A stretch of 64,000 bases of DNA from Pyxidicoccus parkwaysis (GCF_017301735.1 NZ_CP071090.1:8794001-8858000), one strand, 5' to 3'; positions 1 to 9,667 are shown, numbered from the stretch's first letter. Notes: generated by a model from the letters alone, not told the origin. Translations and numbers: made by a program.

Positions 1-89
1 CAAGCTGACGTCCACCTTCGTCGTCCAACCGAGCTGACCCTTCCGTTCATTGTGCCTTGCGGCCGCGGCCGTAAGATGCCGCGTCCTAC

Positions 90-3020
90 ATGCCTGCCCG
101 CCTTGCCCAGCTCCTCGTCTCGCGCATGCTTCTCTCTCAGGAGAAGGCGGGGGAGCTGCTGCGCCAGAACCAGGCCCAGGGCGGGCACCTGGACACCGCG
201 CTGCTCGAACAGGGTGTCCTCGGCGAGGCGGACGTGCTCGCGCTGCTGGGCGAGGTCTCCGGCTTCCGGCCGGTGAACCTGATGGACTTCGAGCCCAACA
301 CGGACGTCGCCTCCTTCATCCCGCCGAAAATCGCCGAGCGCCTGTGCGTCGTGCCGCTATCCCTGGACGGCAACACGCTGCACGTGGCGTGCGGCTACCC
401 GGTGCCGAAGAAGGAGCTGGACGAGGTGGGCTTCCTGCTCGGCAAGCCGCTCGAGCTGTGGGTGGCCACCGAGGTGCGCATCCGCGAGTGGGTCTCCACC
501 ATCTACCGCCAGCCGCTCGCGCCGCGCTTCTCCCAGCTCGCCGCCACGCTGGACCCCGAGCGCCGCGCCGCCGCCGCCTCCCCTCCGCCCGCGCCGGCCG
601 CGCAGGAGGACGCACTCACGGCGGACATGGTGGAGCGACTGGCGCGCTCCGTGGCGCAGGAGCCCCTGTCCGCCGAGGTGCGCAACGCGCCCCGTGAGCC
701 GGCCGCGCCCCAGCGCGCCGAGCCGCAGCGTCCGCCCCCGCCACCTCCGCCCGAGGAGAACGTTCCGCCGCCGGCCTACGTCCGCGCGCCGCTGCGGCTG
801 AACATGCCGAAGGAGGCGGCCGCGACGCAGAAGCCCGCGCAGGCCCCCGTGGCCAAGGCCGCGCCGCCCGCCGTTACCACCCCTCCTCAGCAGCCCGCGC
901 CCAAGGCCGCGCCGCCTGTCGTCACCACGGCTCCGCAGCAGCCCGCGCCCAAGGCCGCGCCGCCTGTCGTCACCACGGCTCCGCAGCAGCCCGTGGCGAA
1001 GGCCGCGCCGCCCGTCCTCACCACGGCACCGCAGCAGCCCGCGCCCAAGGCCGCTCCGCCCGTCATCACCGCGAGCCCGCAGACCGCGCCCGCCGCGAAG
1101 CCGCCGCCGCAGGTGCTCCAGGCTCCGGCATCCGCGCAGGCTCCCACCAACGGCGCTCCGCGCGCGCCTGCCCAGCCCGCGCCCGCGCAGCAACCCGCCT
1201 CGGGCACGCCGCAGGTGTGGCCGCCCGGACCGGCGAATGCCGCCTCCGGCGCGCCGCAGGTGTGGCCGCCGGGTGCCGCCACGTCGCCCGTTGCCGAGAC
1301 ACCGTCCACGCTGCGCTTCCCCTCGCCGTTCACGAGGACGGACGCACAGCCCGCGCGCTCCTCGGAGCCCGCGTTCCTCGTCTTCCCCAACCCTGGCGCC
1401 GCGCCACGTGCGCCCGAGCCGGCCGCCGCTCCTGCTCGCCCGCAGGCACAGCCTCCCGCGAACCAGGAGGTGCCGGACTGGACGCTGGCCCAGGCGCGCG
1501 CCGCGCTGAAGGAAGCCACCAAGGACCGGGACCGGCTCATCGACGTGGCGCTGCGCTTCGGCCGCCGCACGTTCGACTACGTGGCCTCGTTCGCCGTGGT
1601 GCGCGGTGCCGCGCAGGGCCTGGAGGCGCGCGGCGAGGGCATGATGGGCGACGCGCTCACCCAGGTGTCCGTCCCGCTCGACGCGAGCAGCGTCTTCCGC
1701 ACGGTGGCCGTCACGCGTGGCAGCTACGCGGGCCCGCTGCCGCCGGACGCGCTCACTCGGCACTACCTGGAGCTGTTCGGCCGGCAGCAGCCGCGCACCG
1801 TCTTCCTGTACCCGGTGGAGGTGAAGGGCCGGCTGGTGGCCATCCTCTACGGTGACTGCGGGCAGAAGCCCATCAGCCAGCGCCGCCTGTCCGACTACAT
1901 CCTGTTCTGCCAGGACCTGCCGGCCGCGTTCCAGGAGCTCATCCTCTTCCGCAAGCAGCGCGTGTCGGAGCTGCGCTCGACGGAGGAGCCGGAGCTGACC
2001 ATCGACGTGGACGTGCCCATCGCCGCGCAGCCGGCCCCCGCGCCCGCCGTCGTCGCGGGCCTGGGCTGGAGCCCCTTCTTCGGCCGGGGCGCCGCGGGCA
2101 GCGTGGGCCGCGCCGCCGCGCTGCCTCCGCGCGCGCAGTCGCAGGAGGAGCGCCCGCCGCCGGACTTCACGCCGCTGCTCAAGCGCCTCACCGGCCCGGA
2201 CGCCGCGCAGCGCGCGAATGCCATGGCGGAGCTGGCGCGCTCGCCCGAGGCCAGCGCCAAGGTGCTGGCGCAGCACTTCCCCGGCCCCACCGCGTGGAGC
2301 CGCCTGCCCGTGGTGGAATTGCCCGAGGCGGACGAGCTGGGCCCCATCCCCGGCGCGCTCTCGCGCCTGGGCCGTCCCGCCGCGCACGCGCTGGCGCCGC
2401 TGCTGGACTCGCCCGACCCGGACACGCGCTACTTCGCGCTGCTCACCGCGGGCAACCTGCCCTACGTGGAGCTGGTGGACGGCGTGCTGCGCGGGCTGTT
2501 CGACATGGAGCCGGACATCTCCAGCGCCGCGCGCGTGGCGGCCTCGGCCCTCAAGCAGCTCCCCCGGCTGGACGCGGCCATGCGTGACTTGCGCCAGGAG
2601 CTGAACAACCGGGACGCGATGCGCCGCTCGCTGGCCGCGCGGGCGCTGGGCGCGCTGCACAACCGCGAGGCGATTGAAGGCCTCATCCAGCTCACCGGCA
2701 GCGACGACGAGATGTGCGCCCAGGCCGGCGCCGAGGCGCTGCGCGAGGTGACGCGCGCCACCCTCGGCCTCAGCCCGAGGCAGTGGGCGACGTGGTGGGC
2801 GGAGAACCGCAGCCGCCGTCGCGCGGACTGGCTCGTCACGGCGCTGCGCCACAAGGAGCTGGACGTGCGGCTGGCGGCGATTGAGGAGCTGAGCCGCGCC
2901 CTCAACGACACGCTCGGCTACTACGCGGACGCCCCCGAGGCCGAGCGCGAGGTGGCGGTGCGCCGCTGGGAGGCCGCGGCGGTGGACCCGGCCAACGCCC
3001 GCCGGCTGGGCATGCTGTAG
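90..3020 (+). CDS. MshEN (GspE N-terminal-like) domain protein with Pro/Ala-rich linker and HEAT-like C-terminus
   Basis: 976 aa. Residues 1-150 look like the MshEN/GspE N-terminal domain of type II secretion and type IV pilus ATPases (a lead helix pair, then VNLMDFEPN and IPPKIAERLCVVPL). No ATPase domain follows. Residues 253-332 are five 16-residue repeats of the type PAPKAAPPVVTTAPQQ. A globular region at about 470-640 has no family I recognise. The C-terminal third (about 695-930) is helical with HEAT-like repeats (ALAPLLDSPDPDTRYFALL, SLAARALGALHNREAIEGL). MshEN domains can bind cyclic-di-GMP; binding here is inference. A cytoplasmic signalling or scaffold role is likely. The ATG at 90 lacks a clear Shine-Dalgarno site. 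Confidence 0.8.
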   Translation: MPARLAQLLVSRMLLSQEKAGELLRQNQAQGGHLDTALLEQGVLGEADVLALLGEVSGFRPVNLMDFEPNTDVASFIPPKIAERLCVVPLSLDGNTLHVACGYPVPKKELDEVGFLLGKPLELWVATEVRIREWVSTIYRQPLAPRFSQLAATLDPERRAAAASPPPAPAAQEDALTADMVERLARSVAQEPLSAEVRNAPREPAAPQRAEPQRPPPPPPPEENVPPPAYVRAPLRLNMPKEAAATQKPAQAPVAKAAPPAVTTPPQQPAPKAAPPVVTTAPQQPAPKAAPPVVTTAPQQPVAKAAPPVLTTAPQQPAPKAAPPVITASPQTAPAAKPPPQVLQAPASAQAPTNGAPRAPAQPAPAQQPASGTPQVWPPGPANAASGAPQVWPPGAATSPVAETPSTLRFPSPFTRTDAQPARSSEPAFLVFPNPGAAPRAPEPAAAPARPQAQPPANQEVPDWTLAQARAALKEATKDRDRLIDVALRFGRRTFDYVASFAVVRGAAQGLEARGEGMMGDALTQVSVPLDASSVFRTVAVTRGSYAGPLPPDALTRHYLELFGRQQPRTVFLYPVEVKGRLVAILYGDCGQKPISQRRLSDYILFCQDLPAAFQELILFRKQRVSELRSTEEPELTIDVDVPIAAQPAPAPAVVAGLGWSPFFGRGAAGSVGRAAALPPRAQSQEERPPPDFTPLLKRLTGPDAAQRANAMAELARSPEASAKVLAQHFPGPTAWSRLPVVELPEADELGPIPGALSRLGRPAAHALAPLLDSPDPDTRYFALLTAGNLPYVELVDGVLRGLFDMEPDISSAARVAASALKQLPRLDAAMRDLRQELNNRDAMRRSLAARALGALHNREAIEGLIQLTGSDDEMCAQAGAEALREVTRATLGLSPRQWATWWAENRSRRRADWLVTALRHKELDVRLAAIEELSRALNDTLGYYADAPEAEREVAVRRWEAAAVDPANARRLGML
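846..1085 (+). repeat. Five tandem 48-bp coding repeats
   Basis: Five in-frame 48-bp units start at 846, 894, 942, 990 and 1038. They encode 16-residue units of the form P-A/V-P/A-K-A-A-P-P-V-V-T-T-A-P-Q-Q. Units two and three are nearly identical in DNA, which suggests recent slippage or unequal crossover. The repeat forms a flexible linker, so copy number may vary between strains. Confidence 0.9.
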
Positions 3021-3056
3021 CGCGGACCGCGACGGGCCCGGCGAGGCCGATGCTGG

Positions 3057-3062
3057 TAGCCT
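3057..3062 (+). promoter_or_regulatory. -10-like box TAGCCT, leaderless arrangement
   Basis: TAGCCT ends 7 nt before the ATG at 3070, and no Shine-Dalgarno sequence lies between. The spacing puts the expected transcription start at or within a few bases of the start codon. It is one of at least nine such arrangements in the window. Confidence 0.45.
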
Positions 3063-3069
3063 CCGGTCC

Positions 3070-3855
3070 ATGCTCCTCGCGCAGATTTCCGACCTCCACA
3101 TCGGCGCTTCCGGTTCGGAAATAGAACGCAGCTCCGGCAGCTCCGGGTTCCTGGAGCGCGCCGTGCGGCACCTGTGTCACCTGGAGCCGCGCCCGGACGT
3201 GGTGCTGTGCACCGGGGACCTCGTCCATGACGGACATCCCGAGGAGTACGCGCGGCTCGCGGCGCTGCTGAAGCCGCTGCCCATGCCGTGGTTCGTCATC
3301 CCCGGCAACCACGACGACCGCGAGCACCTGCGAGCCGCCTTCGGGCACCTCGGCTACCTGCCCGCGAGCGGCTTCCTGCACTACGTGGTGGACCGGGGCC
3401 CGCTGCGGCTCATCGGCCTGGACACGCACGTGCCGGGCAAGCCGGGCGGACTGCTGTGCACGGAGCGGCTGGCGTGGCTCGACGCGCGGCTCGCCGAGGC
3501 GCCCCGGAAGCCGACGCTGGTGTTCATGCACCACCCGCCGTTCCGCACGGGCATCCACCAGATGGACGCGATGGGGCTGGAGGGCGCGGACGGACTGGCC
3601 ACGGTGATTGGCCGTCACCCGCAGGTGGAGCGCGTCCTGTGTGGCCACCTGCACCGGCCCATCGTGAAGCGCTTCGCGGGCACGGTGGCCAGCACGTGTC
3701 CGAGCACCATGCTCCAGGTAGAGCTCGACCTGGGAGTCCCCGGCCGGCTCTCCGTGCTCCCCGAGCCGCCTGCCTGTCAGCTCCACCTGTGGAGCGAGGA
3801 GGCCGGGCTCGTCTCGCACCTGAGCTACATCGACGACTTCCGGCGCAAGGCATGA
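3070..3855 (+). CDS. Calcineurin-like metallophosphoesterase (CpdA-type phosphodiesterase)
   Basis: 261 aa. All five metal-binding blocks of the family are present in order: SDLHIG (residues 7-12), GDLVHDG, PGNHDD, HHPPF and GHLHRP. This is the layout of CpdA/Icc 3',5'-cyclic nucleotide phosphodiesterases, so hydrolysis of a cyclic nucleotide or another phosphodiester with a two-metal centre in the cytoplasm is likely. The substrate cannot be read from sequence. No signal peptide. The gene follows the MshEN gene by 49 bp with its own -10-like box, so it may be transcribed separately. The histidine kinase gene begins 67 bp downstream. Confidence 0.88.
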   Translation: MLLAQISDLHIGASGSEIERSSGSSGFLERAVRHLCHLEPRPDVVLCTGDLVHDGHPEEYARLAALLKPLPMPWFVIPGNHDDREHLRAAFGHLGYLPASGFLHYVVDRGPLRLIGLDTHVPGKPGGLLCTERLAWLDARLAEAPRKPTLVFMHHPPFRTGIHQMDAMGLEGADGLATVIGRHPQVERVLCGHLHRPIVKRFAGTVASTCPSTMLQVELDLGVPGRLSVLPEPPACQLHLWSEEAGLVSHLSYIDDFRRKA

Positions 3856-3922
3856 AGACGTCGTTGCTTCGCTTCGGGGCATCTGGACGACACCTCGCTT
3901 CGCCCTCGCACCGGAGCACCGC

Positions 3923-5452
3923 ATGACGGGTGTGATGGGGCTCAGCCTGGTGGCGTGCGTGGGGTTGCTCGCGCTGGCGGGAATCGCGCTCTCGCGCGTG
4001 GGGCGCAGCCCGCTGGCGCTGCCGCTGTCGCTGCTGTCCATCACCCTGGCCACGTGGAACTTCTCGGGCTTCGCGCTGGAGCGCTCGGGCGACACGGGCT
4101 GGCCGCTGGTGGGCTTCGCCGCGGGGCTGATGACGGTGCCCAGCACGCTGCACTTCATCCTGTCCTTCGTGGGCCAGCGCCGTCGCTTCGCGTGGGTCAT
4201 GTACGGCACCTATGCCGTCGCCGGCGCGCTGGGCATGGCGATGCTCGCGGGGCTGGGAGCGCCTTCCTTCGCGGAGCGGCTGCTCACGCTGCGCTTCGGC
4301 CTCATCATCACGGTGCTGGTGGGGACGCCGCTGGCCGGAGGCTTCGCGCTGCTGGTGCTGCACCTGCGCCGCGCGCAACACGCGGACGAGCGGGCCCGCG
4401 CGGGCCTCGTGCTCCTGGGCCTGACGCTGCTGGTGGCGCTGCTGCTGACGGAGCTCGCTGCGGAGTTGGGGCTCCAGGTGCCTCGGCTGGGCAACCTGGG
4501 CACGCTGCTCGGAGTGCCGGTGATGGCCACGGTGGCGCTGCGCTTCGGGCTCTTCGGCCAGGACGCGGGCGCGCCGCGCATGGCGCTGCACGCGGCGGTG
4601 GTGGCGGGCGTGGGCGTGCTCGCCTACCTCGCGGTGTTCCGCTTCTTCGCCGGGCAGGCCGGCACGCTGGTGGTGTGCACCACGGCGGTGACATTCTCCC
4701 TCGTGGCCGCCACGCGCCGGGGCGTCACCGCCTTCGTCACGCGGAGCGAGCGCATGGAGCGCCTCGCCACGCTGGGCCGCTTCTCCGCGCAGATGGCGCA
4801 TGACCTGAAGAACCCCATCGCCGCGATGAAGGGCGCCGCGCAGTACCTCAAGGAGGAGCACGCGCGAGGACAGCCGTGGGATGGACACGGCGAGTTCCTC
4901 GACCTGCTGCTGGAGCAGGTGGAGCGCCTGGACCGTGTGGTGGACACGTACCAGCGCCTCGCACGCGTGGAGCCGCTGCCGCGCCCGGTGGACCTGGGCC
5001 CGCTCGTGGAGGGCGTGCTGTCCCTCCAGTCCTTCGCGAGCCCGGGCCAGGTGTCCATCGTCCGCGAGCTGACGCCGGGCCTGCCTCCGTGCTCCGGGGA
5101 CGCGGACCTCTTGGCCAACGCGCTGGAGAACCTGGTGCGCAACGCCTTCGAGGCGATGCCGAAGGGAGGCACCCTCACGGTGCGCGCGCTGCGCGACGGA
5201 GCGGGCGTGGCGCTGGAGGTGGAGGACACCGGCGAGGGCATGGACGCGCGCACCCGGGAGCGGGCCTTCGATGACTTCTACACCACCAAGGCCTCGGGCA
5301 GCGGGCTGGGGCTGGCCTTCGTGCGGCGCGTGGTGGAGGCACACGGTGGAGAGGTGTCCCTGACAAGCCGGGAGGGGCACGGTACGGTGGTCCGCCTGCG
5401 TCTGCCGGCGTGCATCAGGCACCTGTCGAACGGGGAAGGAGAGGCCGCGTGA
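3923..5452 (+). CDS. Membrane sensor histidine kinase (NtrB/AtoS-like)
   Basis: 509 aa. The N-terminal half (about 1-265) has 7-8 hydrophobic segments and no recognisable periplasmic sensor domain. The phosphoacceptor box is AHDLKNPIAAMKG with His293. A HATPase domain follows with the N box (NALENLVRNAFEA), G1 box (VEDTGEGMD) and GSGLGLAFVRRVVEAHGGE. The HDLKNP-type H box is typical of kinases that pair with sigma54 activators. The stop codon overlaps the next gene's GTG by 4 bp, so the two form one translationally coupled pair. The signal is probably perceived in or through the membrane. Confidence 0.92.
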   Translation: MTGVMGLSLVACVGLLALAGIALSRVGRSPLALPLSLLSITLATWNFSGFALERSGDTGWPLVGFAAGLMTVPSTLHFILSFVGQRRRFAWVMYGTYAVAGALGMAMLAGLGAPSFAERLLTLRFGLIITVLVGTPLAGGFALLVLHLRRAQHADERARAGLVLLGLTLLVALLLTELAAELGLQVPRLGNLGTLLGVPVMATVALRFGLFGQDAGAPRMALHAAVVAGVGVLAYLAVFRFFAGQAGTLVVCTTAVTFSLVAATRRGVTAFVTRSERMERLATLGRFSAQMAHDLKNPIAAMKGAAQYLKEEHARGQPWDGHGEFLDLLLEQVERLDRVVDTYQRLARVEPLPRPVDLGPLVEGVLSLQSFASPGQVSIVRELTPGLPPCSGDADLLANALENLVRNAFEAMPKGGTLTVRALRDGAGVALEVEDTGEGMDARTRERAFDDFYTTKASGSGLGLAFVRRVVEAHGGEVSLTSREGHGTVVRLRLPACIRHLSNGEGEAA

Positions 5453-6849
5453 GCGAGCCATTGAAGGGGAACGTACTGCTGGTGGATGACGACCCGGCGG
5501 TGGCCAAGGTGCTGGGCGCGCTGCTGACGCAGGCGGGGCTGACGACGCACACGGCCCGGGACGGCCAGGAGGCGCTCTCGCTGCTGGGGCGCAAGCCCAT
5601 CGACGTGGTGGTGAGCGACGTGCGCATGCCGGGCATGGACGGCATGCAGTTGTTGGGCGAGGTGTCGCGAAGCTGGCCGGACGTGCCCGTCATCCTGCTC
5701 ACCGCGCATGGCACGGTGCCGCTGGCGGTGGAGGCGATGAAGGCGGGCGCGGCGGACTTCGTGCTCAAGCCGTTCGACCGCGAGGAGATTCTCTTCACCA
5801 TCCGCAAGGCGCTGCTGCGCGCGAATGACGACACCACGCGAGCGCCGCTCCGCGCGCCGAGCCCCTTCATCGGCCGCAGCAAGGCCATGGCGGACGTGCA
5901 GGCGATGCTCGCGAAGGCGGCCACGGGCACGGCCACGGTGCTGCTGCGAGGCGAGTCCGGCACGGGCAAGGAGCTGGCTGCGAAGGCCGTGCACGACGGC
6001 AGCCCGCGACGCGCGGGCCCGTTCGTGAAGCTGCACTGCGCGGCGCTGCCGGACACGCTGCTGGAGAGCGAGCTGTTCGGCTACGAGAAGGGTGCCTTCA
6101 CCGGAGCGGCCACTCGCAAGCCCGGCCGCGTGGAGCTGGCGCACGGAGGCACGCTGTTCCTGGACGAGGTGGGCGACATCCCCCTCTCCATGCAGGTGAA
6201 GCTGCTGCGGGTGATTCAGGAGCGCGAGCTGGAGCGGCTGGGCGGCACGCAGCCGGTGAAGGTGGACGTGCGCTTCGTCGCGGCCACGCACCAGCCGTTG
6301 GAGGAGCTGGTGAAGACGGGCCGCTTCCGCGAGGACCTCTTCTACCGGCTCAACGTGGTGCCGGTGGAGCTGCCTCCGCTGCGCGCGCGGCCCGAGGACA
6401 TCGAGCCGCTGGCGAAGCACTTCCTGGACGCGCACGCGAAGGCCAACGGCCGGCCGCCCTTCACGCTCACGCCCGAGGGACTGGCGGTGCTCCAGGCGCA
6501 GCCGTGGCCGGGCAACGTGCGCCAGCTCCAGAACTTCCTGGAGCGGCTGGTGGTGCTCTCCGACGGGCAGGTGCTCACGGGAGAGGAAGTGACGCGCGAG
6601 CTGGCGCGCCAGCCGGGCCTGTCCCCTGCTCCCACCGTGGCTGCGCCGGTCGTGCCCTCTGGAGGTACGAGTGCACCCGCGCCCGCGGACTCAGGACTGA
6701 CGTTGGAGTCCCAGCGCAAGGGCATGGAGAAGCAGGCGCTGGTGGATGCGCTGAAGCGCGCGGGCGACAACCGCACGCTGGCGGCGCGGCTGCTCGGCAT
6801 CAGCCGGCGCACGCTCTACAACAAGCTGGAGGAGCACGGGTTGCTCTGA
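5449..6849 (+). CDS. Sigma54-dependent response regulator (NtrC family)
   Basis: 466 aa from the GTG at 5449, chosen because a GGAGAGG site precedes it and it overlaps the kinase stop (GTGA). Order: receiver domain (acidic pair DD near residue 13, phospho-acceptor Asp57 in [10 protein letters not shown], conserved Lys in LKPF), AAA+ sigma54-interaction domain (Walker A GESGTGKE, the GAFTGA loop that contacts sigma54, Walker B LFLDEVGD), a Pro/Ala linker, and a Fis-type helix-turn-helix ([19 protein letters not shown]). It should activate sigma54 promoters when phosphorylated by the upstream kinase. Its last 66 bases recur at 8665-8730. Confidence 0.95.
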   Translation: MSEPLKGNVLLVDDDPAVAKVLGALLTQAGLTTHTARDGQEALSLLGRKPIDVVVSDVRMPGMDGMQLLGEVSRSWPDVPVILLTAHGTVPLAVEAMKAGAADFVLKPFDREEILFTIRKALLRANDDTTRAPLRAPSPFIGRSKAMADVQAMLAKAATGTATVLLRGESGTGKELAAKAVHDGSPRRAGPFVKLHCAALPDTLLESELFGYEKGAFTGAATRKPGRVELAHGGTLFLDEVGDIPLSMQVKLLRVIQERELERLGGTQPVKVDVRFVAATHQPLEELVKTGRFREDLFYRLNVVPVELPPLRARPEDIEPLAKHFLDAHAKANGRPPFTLTPEGLAVLQAQPWPGNVRQLQNFLERLVVLSDGQVLTGEEVTRELARQPGLSPAPTVAAPVVPSGGTSAPAPADSGLTLESQRKGMEKQALVDALKRAGDNRTLAARLLGISRRTLYNKLEEHGLL

Positions 6850-6954
6850 GACACGGGCCTGCCGTCGCGCGGGCGTTGCTCAGCATGTGAATTTCTCTGC
6901 TTTGCTCCCGCCAGGGCCGGGGCCGTCCCGTGCCCGAGAACGAGCGAGCGCCCT

Positions 6955-8604
6955 GTGCAGAGAAGACCCCACCATTCCATCCTGACGTTGTTCCTCATGC
7001 TGTCGGGCCCCCTCCTGACCTCGGGCTGTGCGGCCGAAGAGCAGGATCCGGCACCCGTCGAGCAGGAGCGCTCCGTCGCGACGGACGCACGGGAGCTCTA
7101 CGTCGACACTACGTCGCTCTGGAGCTCTCCGCGTATCAGCGTCTGCTGGGAGAACCCGACGGCCGCCAATGCCACCGAGCGGGCCTGGACGCAGAGCGCC
7201 GCCGAGGGCACCTGGGGAAGCGTCTCTGCGGTCGACTTCGTGGGCTGGGGGACGTGTACCTCGACGTCACGAGGCATCCGTATCCAGATTGCTGACGAGG
7301 GCCCTCACGTGAAGCAGCTCGGCAGCCGGCTGGACGGCTACGTCAACGGCATGGTGCTCAACTTCACCTTCGCCAACTGGGGCCAGAGCTGTCAGTCCCA
7401 ACGCGAGTACTGCATCCGGGCCGGCGCGGTACATGAGTTCGGCCATGCGCTCGGCTTCGCGCACGAGCAGAACCGCCCGGACCGCCCGTCCACCTGCACC
7501 GAACCCGCGCAGGGCTCCAACGGCAACCTCATGATTGGCGCCTGGGACCTGCAGTCGGTGATGAACTACTGCAACCCGAACTGGAATGGGAACGGGCAGC
7601 TCAGCGCGACCGACATCGCGGGCGTCGTGCAGCTCTATCGTGATGTGCCGAGGACCCAGCAGTTCGGCTACGACCAGAGCTGGCGCGTGGAGCTGCACCC
7701 GCGCATCGCCGCGGACGTCAATGCAGATCACCGCGCGGACATCATCGGCTTCGCCAATGATGGTGTGGTCGTCTCGCTGTCTACCGGCACTGGCTTCACC
7801 CCGGCCCAGCTCTGGCTGGCGAACTTCGGCTACAACCAAAACTGGCGCGTGGAGCTACACCCGCGCACCGCCGCGGACGTGAATGGGGATGTCGGCGCGG
7901 ACATCGTCGGCTTCGCCAATGACGGGGTGGTCGTCTCGCTGTCCACCGGCACCGGCTTCGCCCCGCCGCAACTGTGGCTGGCGAACTTCGGCTACAACCA
8001 GAACTGGCGCGTGGAGCTGCACCCGCGCACCCTCGCGGACGTGAATGGCGACGGCCGCGCGGACGTCGTCGGCTTCGCCAATGACGGGGTGGTCGTCTCG
8101 CTGTCCACTGGCACCGGCTTCGCCCCGCCCCAACTGTGGCTGGCGAACTTCGGCTACAACCAGACCTGGCGCGTGGAGCTGCACCCGCGCACCCTCGCCG
8201 ACGTGAATGGCGACGGCCGGGCGGACGTCATCGGCTTCGGCCATGCGGGCGTGTACGTCGCGCTCTCCACCGGCACCAGCTTCGGCCCGGCGCAGCTCTG
8301 GTTGGCGGACTTCGGCTACAACCAGACCTGGCGCGTGGAGTTCCACGAGCGCACCGCCGCGGACGTGAATGGAGATGGCCGGGCGGACATCGTCGGCTTC
8401 GCCCATGGGGGCGTGTACGTCGCGCTCTCCACCGGCACCAGCTTCGCCCCGGCCCAATACTGGCTGACGAGCTATGGCTACAACACCACCAGTGGAAGCT
8501 GGCGCGTGGAACAGCACCCGCGCACCCTGGGAGATGTCGACCGCAATGGCCGTGCCGATGTCATCGGCTTCGGCAACGCGGGTGTGCACGTGCAACCGTT
8601 CTGA
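6955..8604 (+). CDS. Secreted lipoprotein: astacin-like metalloprotease with six FG-GAP/VCBS repeats
   Basis: 549 aa from a GTG; no strong ribosome site is visible. A signal peptide with lipobox LTSGC predicts outer-membrane or surface lipidation. The zinc site HEFGHALGFAHEQNRPD (His160, Glu161, His164, His170) and the Met-turn SVMNY (Met203) mark a metzincin close to astacin (M12A). Residues 237 to the end are six repeats of about 54 aa with DVNGDGRAD cores typical of FG-GAP/VCBS calcium-binding beta-propeller blades. Secreted protein degradation by a predatory bacterium is a reasonable role. The gene sits between the regulator's 3' end and an echo of it (8665-8730), as if inserted there. 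Codon use is less biased than in neighbours. Confidence 0.85.
   Translation: MQRRPHHSILTLFLMLSGPLLTSGCAAEEQDPAPVEQERSVATDARELYVDTTSLWSSPRISVCWENPTAANATERAWTQSAAEGTWGSVSAVDFVGWGTCTSTSRGIRIQIADEGPHVKQLGSRLDGYVNGMVLNFTFANWGQSCQSQREYCIRAGAVHEFGHALGFAHEQNRPDRPSTCTEPAQGSNGNLMIGAWDLQSVMNYCNPNWNGNGQLSATDIAGVVQLYRDVPRTQQFGYDQSWRVELHPRIAADVNADHRADIIGFANDGVVVSLSTGTGFTPAQLWLANFGYNQNWRVELHPRTAADVNGDVGADIVGFANDGVVVSLSTGTGFAPPQLWLANFGYNQNWRVELHPRTLADVNGDGRADVVGFANDGVVVSLSTGTGFAPPQLWLANFGYNQTWRVELHPRTLADVNGDGRADVIGFGHAGVYVALSTGTSFGPAQLWLADFGYNQTWRVEFHERTAADVNGDGRADIVGFAHGGVYVALSTGTSFAPAQYWLTSYGYNTTSGSWRVEQHPRTLGDVDRNGRADVIGFGNAGVHVQPF
7663..8601 (+). repeat. Six tandem 162-bp FG-GAP coding repeats
   Basis: Units begin at 7663, 7825, 7987, 8149, 8311 and 8473; the last is shortened and carries a small insertion. 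Each encodes WRVELHPRT..DVNGDGRAD..GFA.DGV.VSLSTGT.F. Units two and three are almost identical, which implies recent duplication or gene conversion. Six blades is close to a complete propeller. Confidence 0.9.
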
Positions 8605-8730
8605 GCCATCAGGAGCGTCCGCACCCACGCCGCGCGCCAGCTCTTGGCGCAGGGTCCCAGGACGGCGCGGCTGCTCGGCATCAGCCGGCGCACGCCCTAC
8701 AGCAAGCTGGAGGAGCGCGGGCTGCTGTAG
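8605..8730 (+). pseudogene. Remnant of the sigma54 regulator's Fis-type C-terminus
   Basis: Directly after the protease stop, the same frame reads [21 protein letters not shown] and stop, against [21 protein letters not shown] in the regulator ending at 6849. The 66 bases 8665-8730 match 6784-6849 at 59 positions. There is no ribosome site or upstream coding part, so it is a broken copy. Either the protease gene was inserted with duplication of the regulator tail, or a second regulator was lost apart from its tail. Confidence 0.85.
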
Positions 8731-8761
8731 CCCACGCTCCCGCCCGGTTCGCCATCGCGAA

Positions 8762-9580
8762 TCACGCCAACAGTCGGCGCCGGAAGAACGCCAACACCTC
8801 GTCTCTCGCGGCAGCGGTGCGCTCGCCCTGCCTGTCGACGAGATGCACCGTCAGGACGCTGTGGGGCGTCGGAATGAAGCGGAAGAAGTCATCGGGACGC
8901 TCGGACTTCGGGCCGGCGGCGTTGTCCGGCAGCACGCGCGCCTGGAAGCGGTCGCCGAGCGCTCGCTGGTAGGCGGCGAAGCGCTCCGCGCGGCAGAAGG
9001 CATCGCCCTCGAAACGGTAGGCGAGCACGGTGAGGTCTTCCCCTTCCAACCGTTGCCGCACCTGCGCCAGCTCCTCGGGAGCAATCTGAATCCCTCCGGG
9101 GTCTTCGAATGGCAGCGACGGCTGTGACAGCACCGGAGCCAGCACCGACTTCTCCAGCATCATCGACAGCGCGAAGCCGCCGGTGAAGCACATCCCCACC
9201 GCGCCCACGCCCGGGCCACCGCATTCCGCGTGCGCATGAGAGGCGAGCGCCCGCAGCCACACCGTGATGGGGCTCGACTCGTTCGCGGCGAGCGCCCGGA
9301 ACTCCTTGCTGATGCACGCGCGCTGGAAGATGTCCCGCCCTTCCTTCGCGGTGGGCACGGCGCCGTCGCGGCCGAAGAGGCTAGGCATCCACGCGGTGAA
9401 GCCGGCATCCCGCACCCAGCGGGCGAAGCGCGCGACGCGCGGGCTGATGCCCGGCATCTCGGCCATCACGATGACCGCTGGGCCCGTGCCCGCCGTGTAG
9501 ACCTTCCGCGTCTCTCCCAGCAGCGTGACTTCGCGGTGCTGAAAATCCTCGAGCGCGTCATCCTCTTCGAGATTGCGCAT
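8762..9580 (-). CDS. Dienelactone hydrolase family protein
   Basis: 272 aa from the ATG at 9580, chosen for the GGAGG just upstream; upstream in-frame ATG codons lack a site. Alpha/beta hydrolase with the Cys nucleophile elbow GMCFTGG, the dienelactone hydrolase hallmark, a later acidic region and His in TPHSVLTVH. It probably hydrolyses a lactone or ester in the cytoplasm; the substrate is unknown. It is divergent from the GlxA-type regulator gene at 9668 with 87 bp between, which suggests control by that regulator. The downstream end lies 31 bp from the regulator-tail remnant. Confidence 0.85.
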   Translation of the reverse strand: MRNLEEDDALEDFQHREVTLLGETRKVYTAGTGPAVIVMAEMPGISPRVARFARWVRDAGFTAWMPSLFGRDGAVPTAKEGRDIFQRACISKEFRALAANESSPITVWLRALASHAHAECGGPGVGAVGMCFTGGFALSMMLEKSVLAPVLSQPSLPFEDPGGIQIAPEELAQVRQRLEGEDLTVLAYRFEGDAFCRAERFAAYQRALGDRFQARVLPDNAAGPKSERPDDFFRFIPTPHSVLTVHLVDRQGERTAAARDEVLAFFRRRLLA

Positions 9581-9667
9581 GTCGCCTCCGTTCACACGCA
9601 TCAGTCCCATGGCGCGCGTCCGGTCGCCAGTGTCGGAAAAGACATTTTTCAGGCAGATTCAGACACC

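Noticed and set aside
846-1085. CRISPR array
   Set aside because: Repeats are in frame, abut each other and lack spacers; they are coding.
357-3101. Long open frame on the minus strand opposite the first gene
   Set aside because: It results from high third-position GC opposite a real gene; composition is His/Arg/Leu-rich with no domain.
6955-8730. Transposon insertion carrying the protease
   Set aside because: No transposase and no terminal inverted repeats seen; only the 66-bp echo supports insertion.
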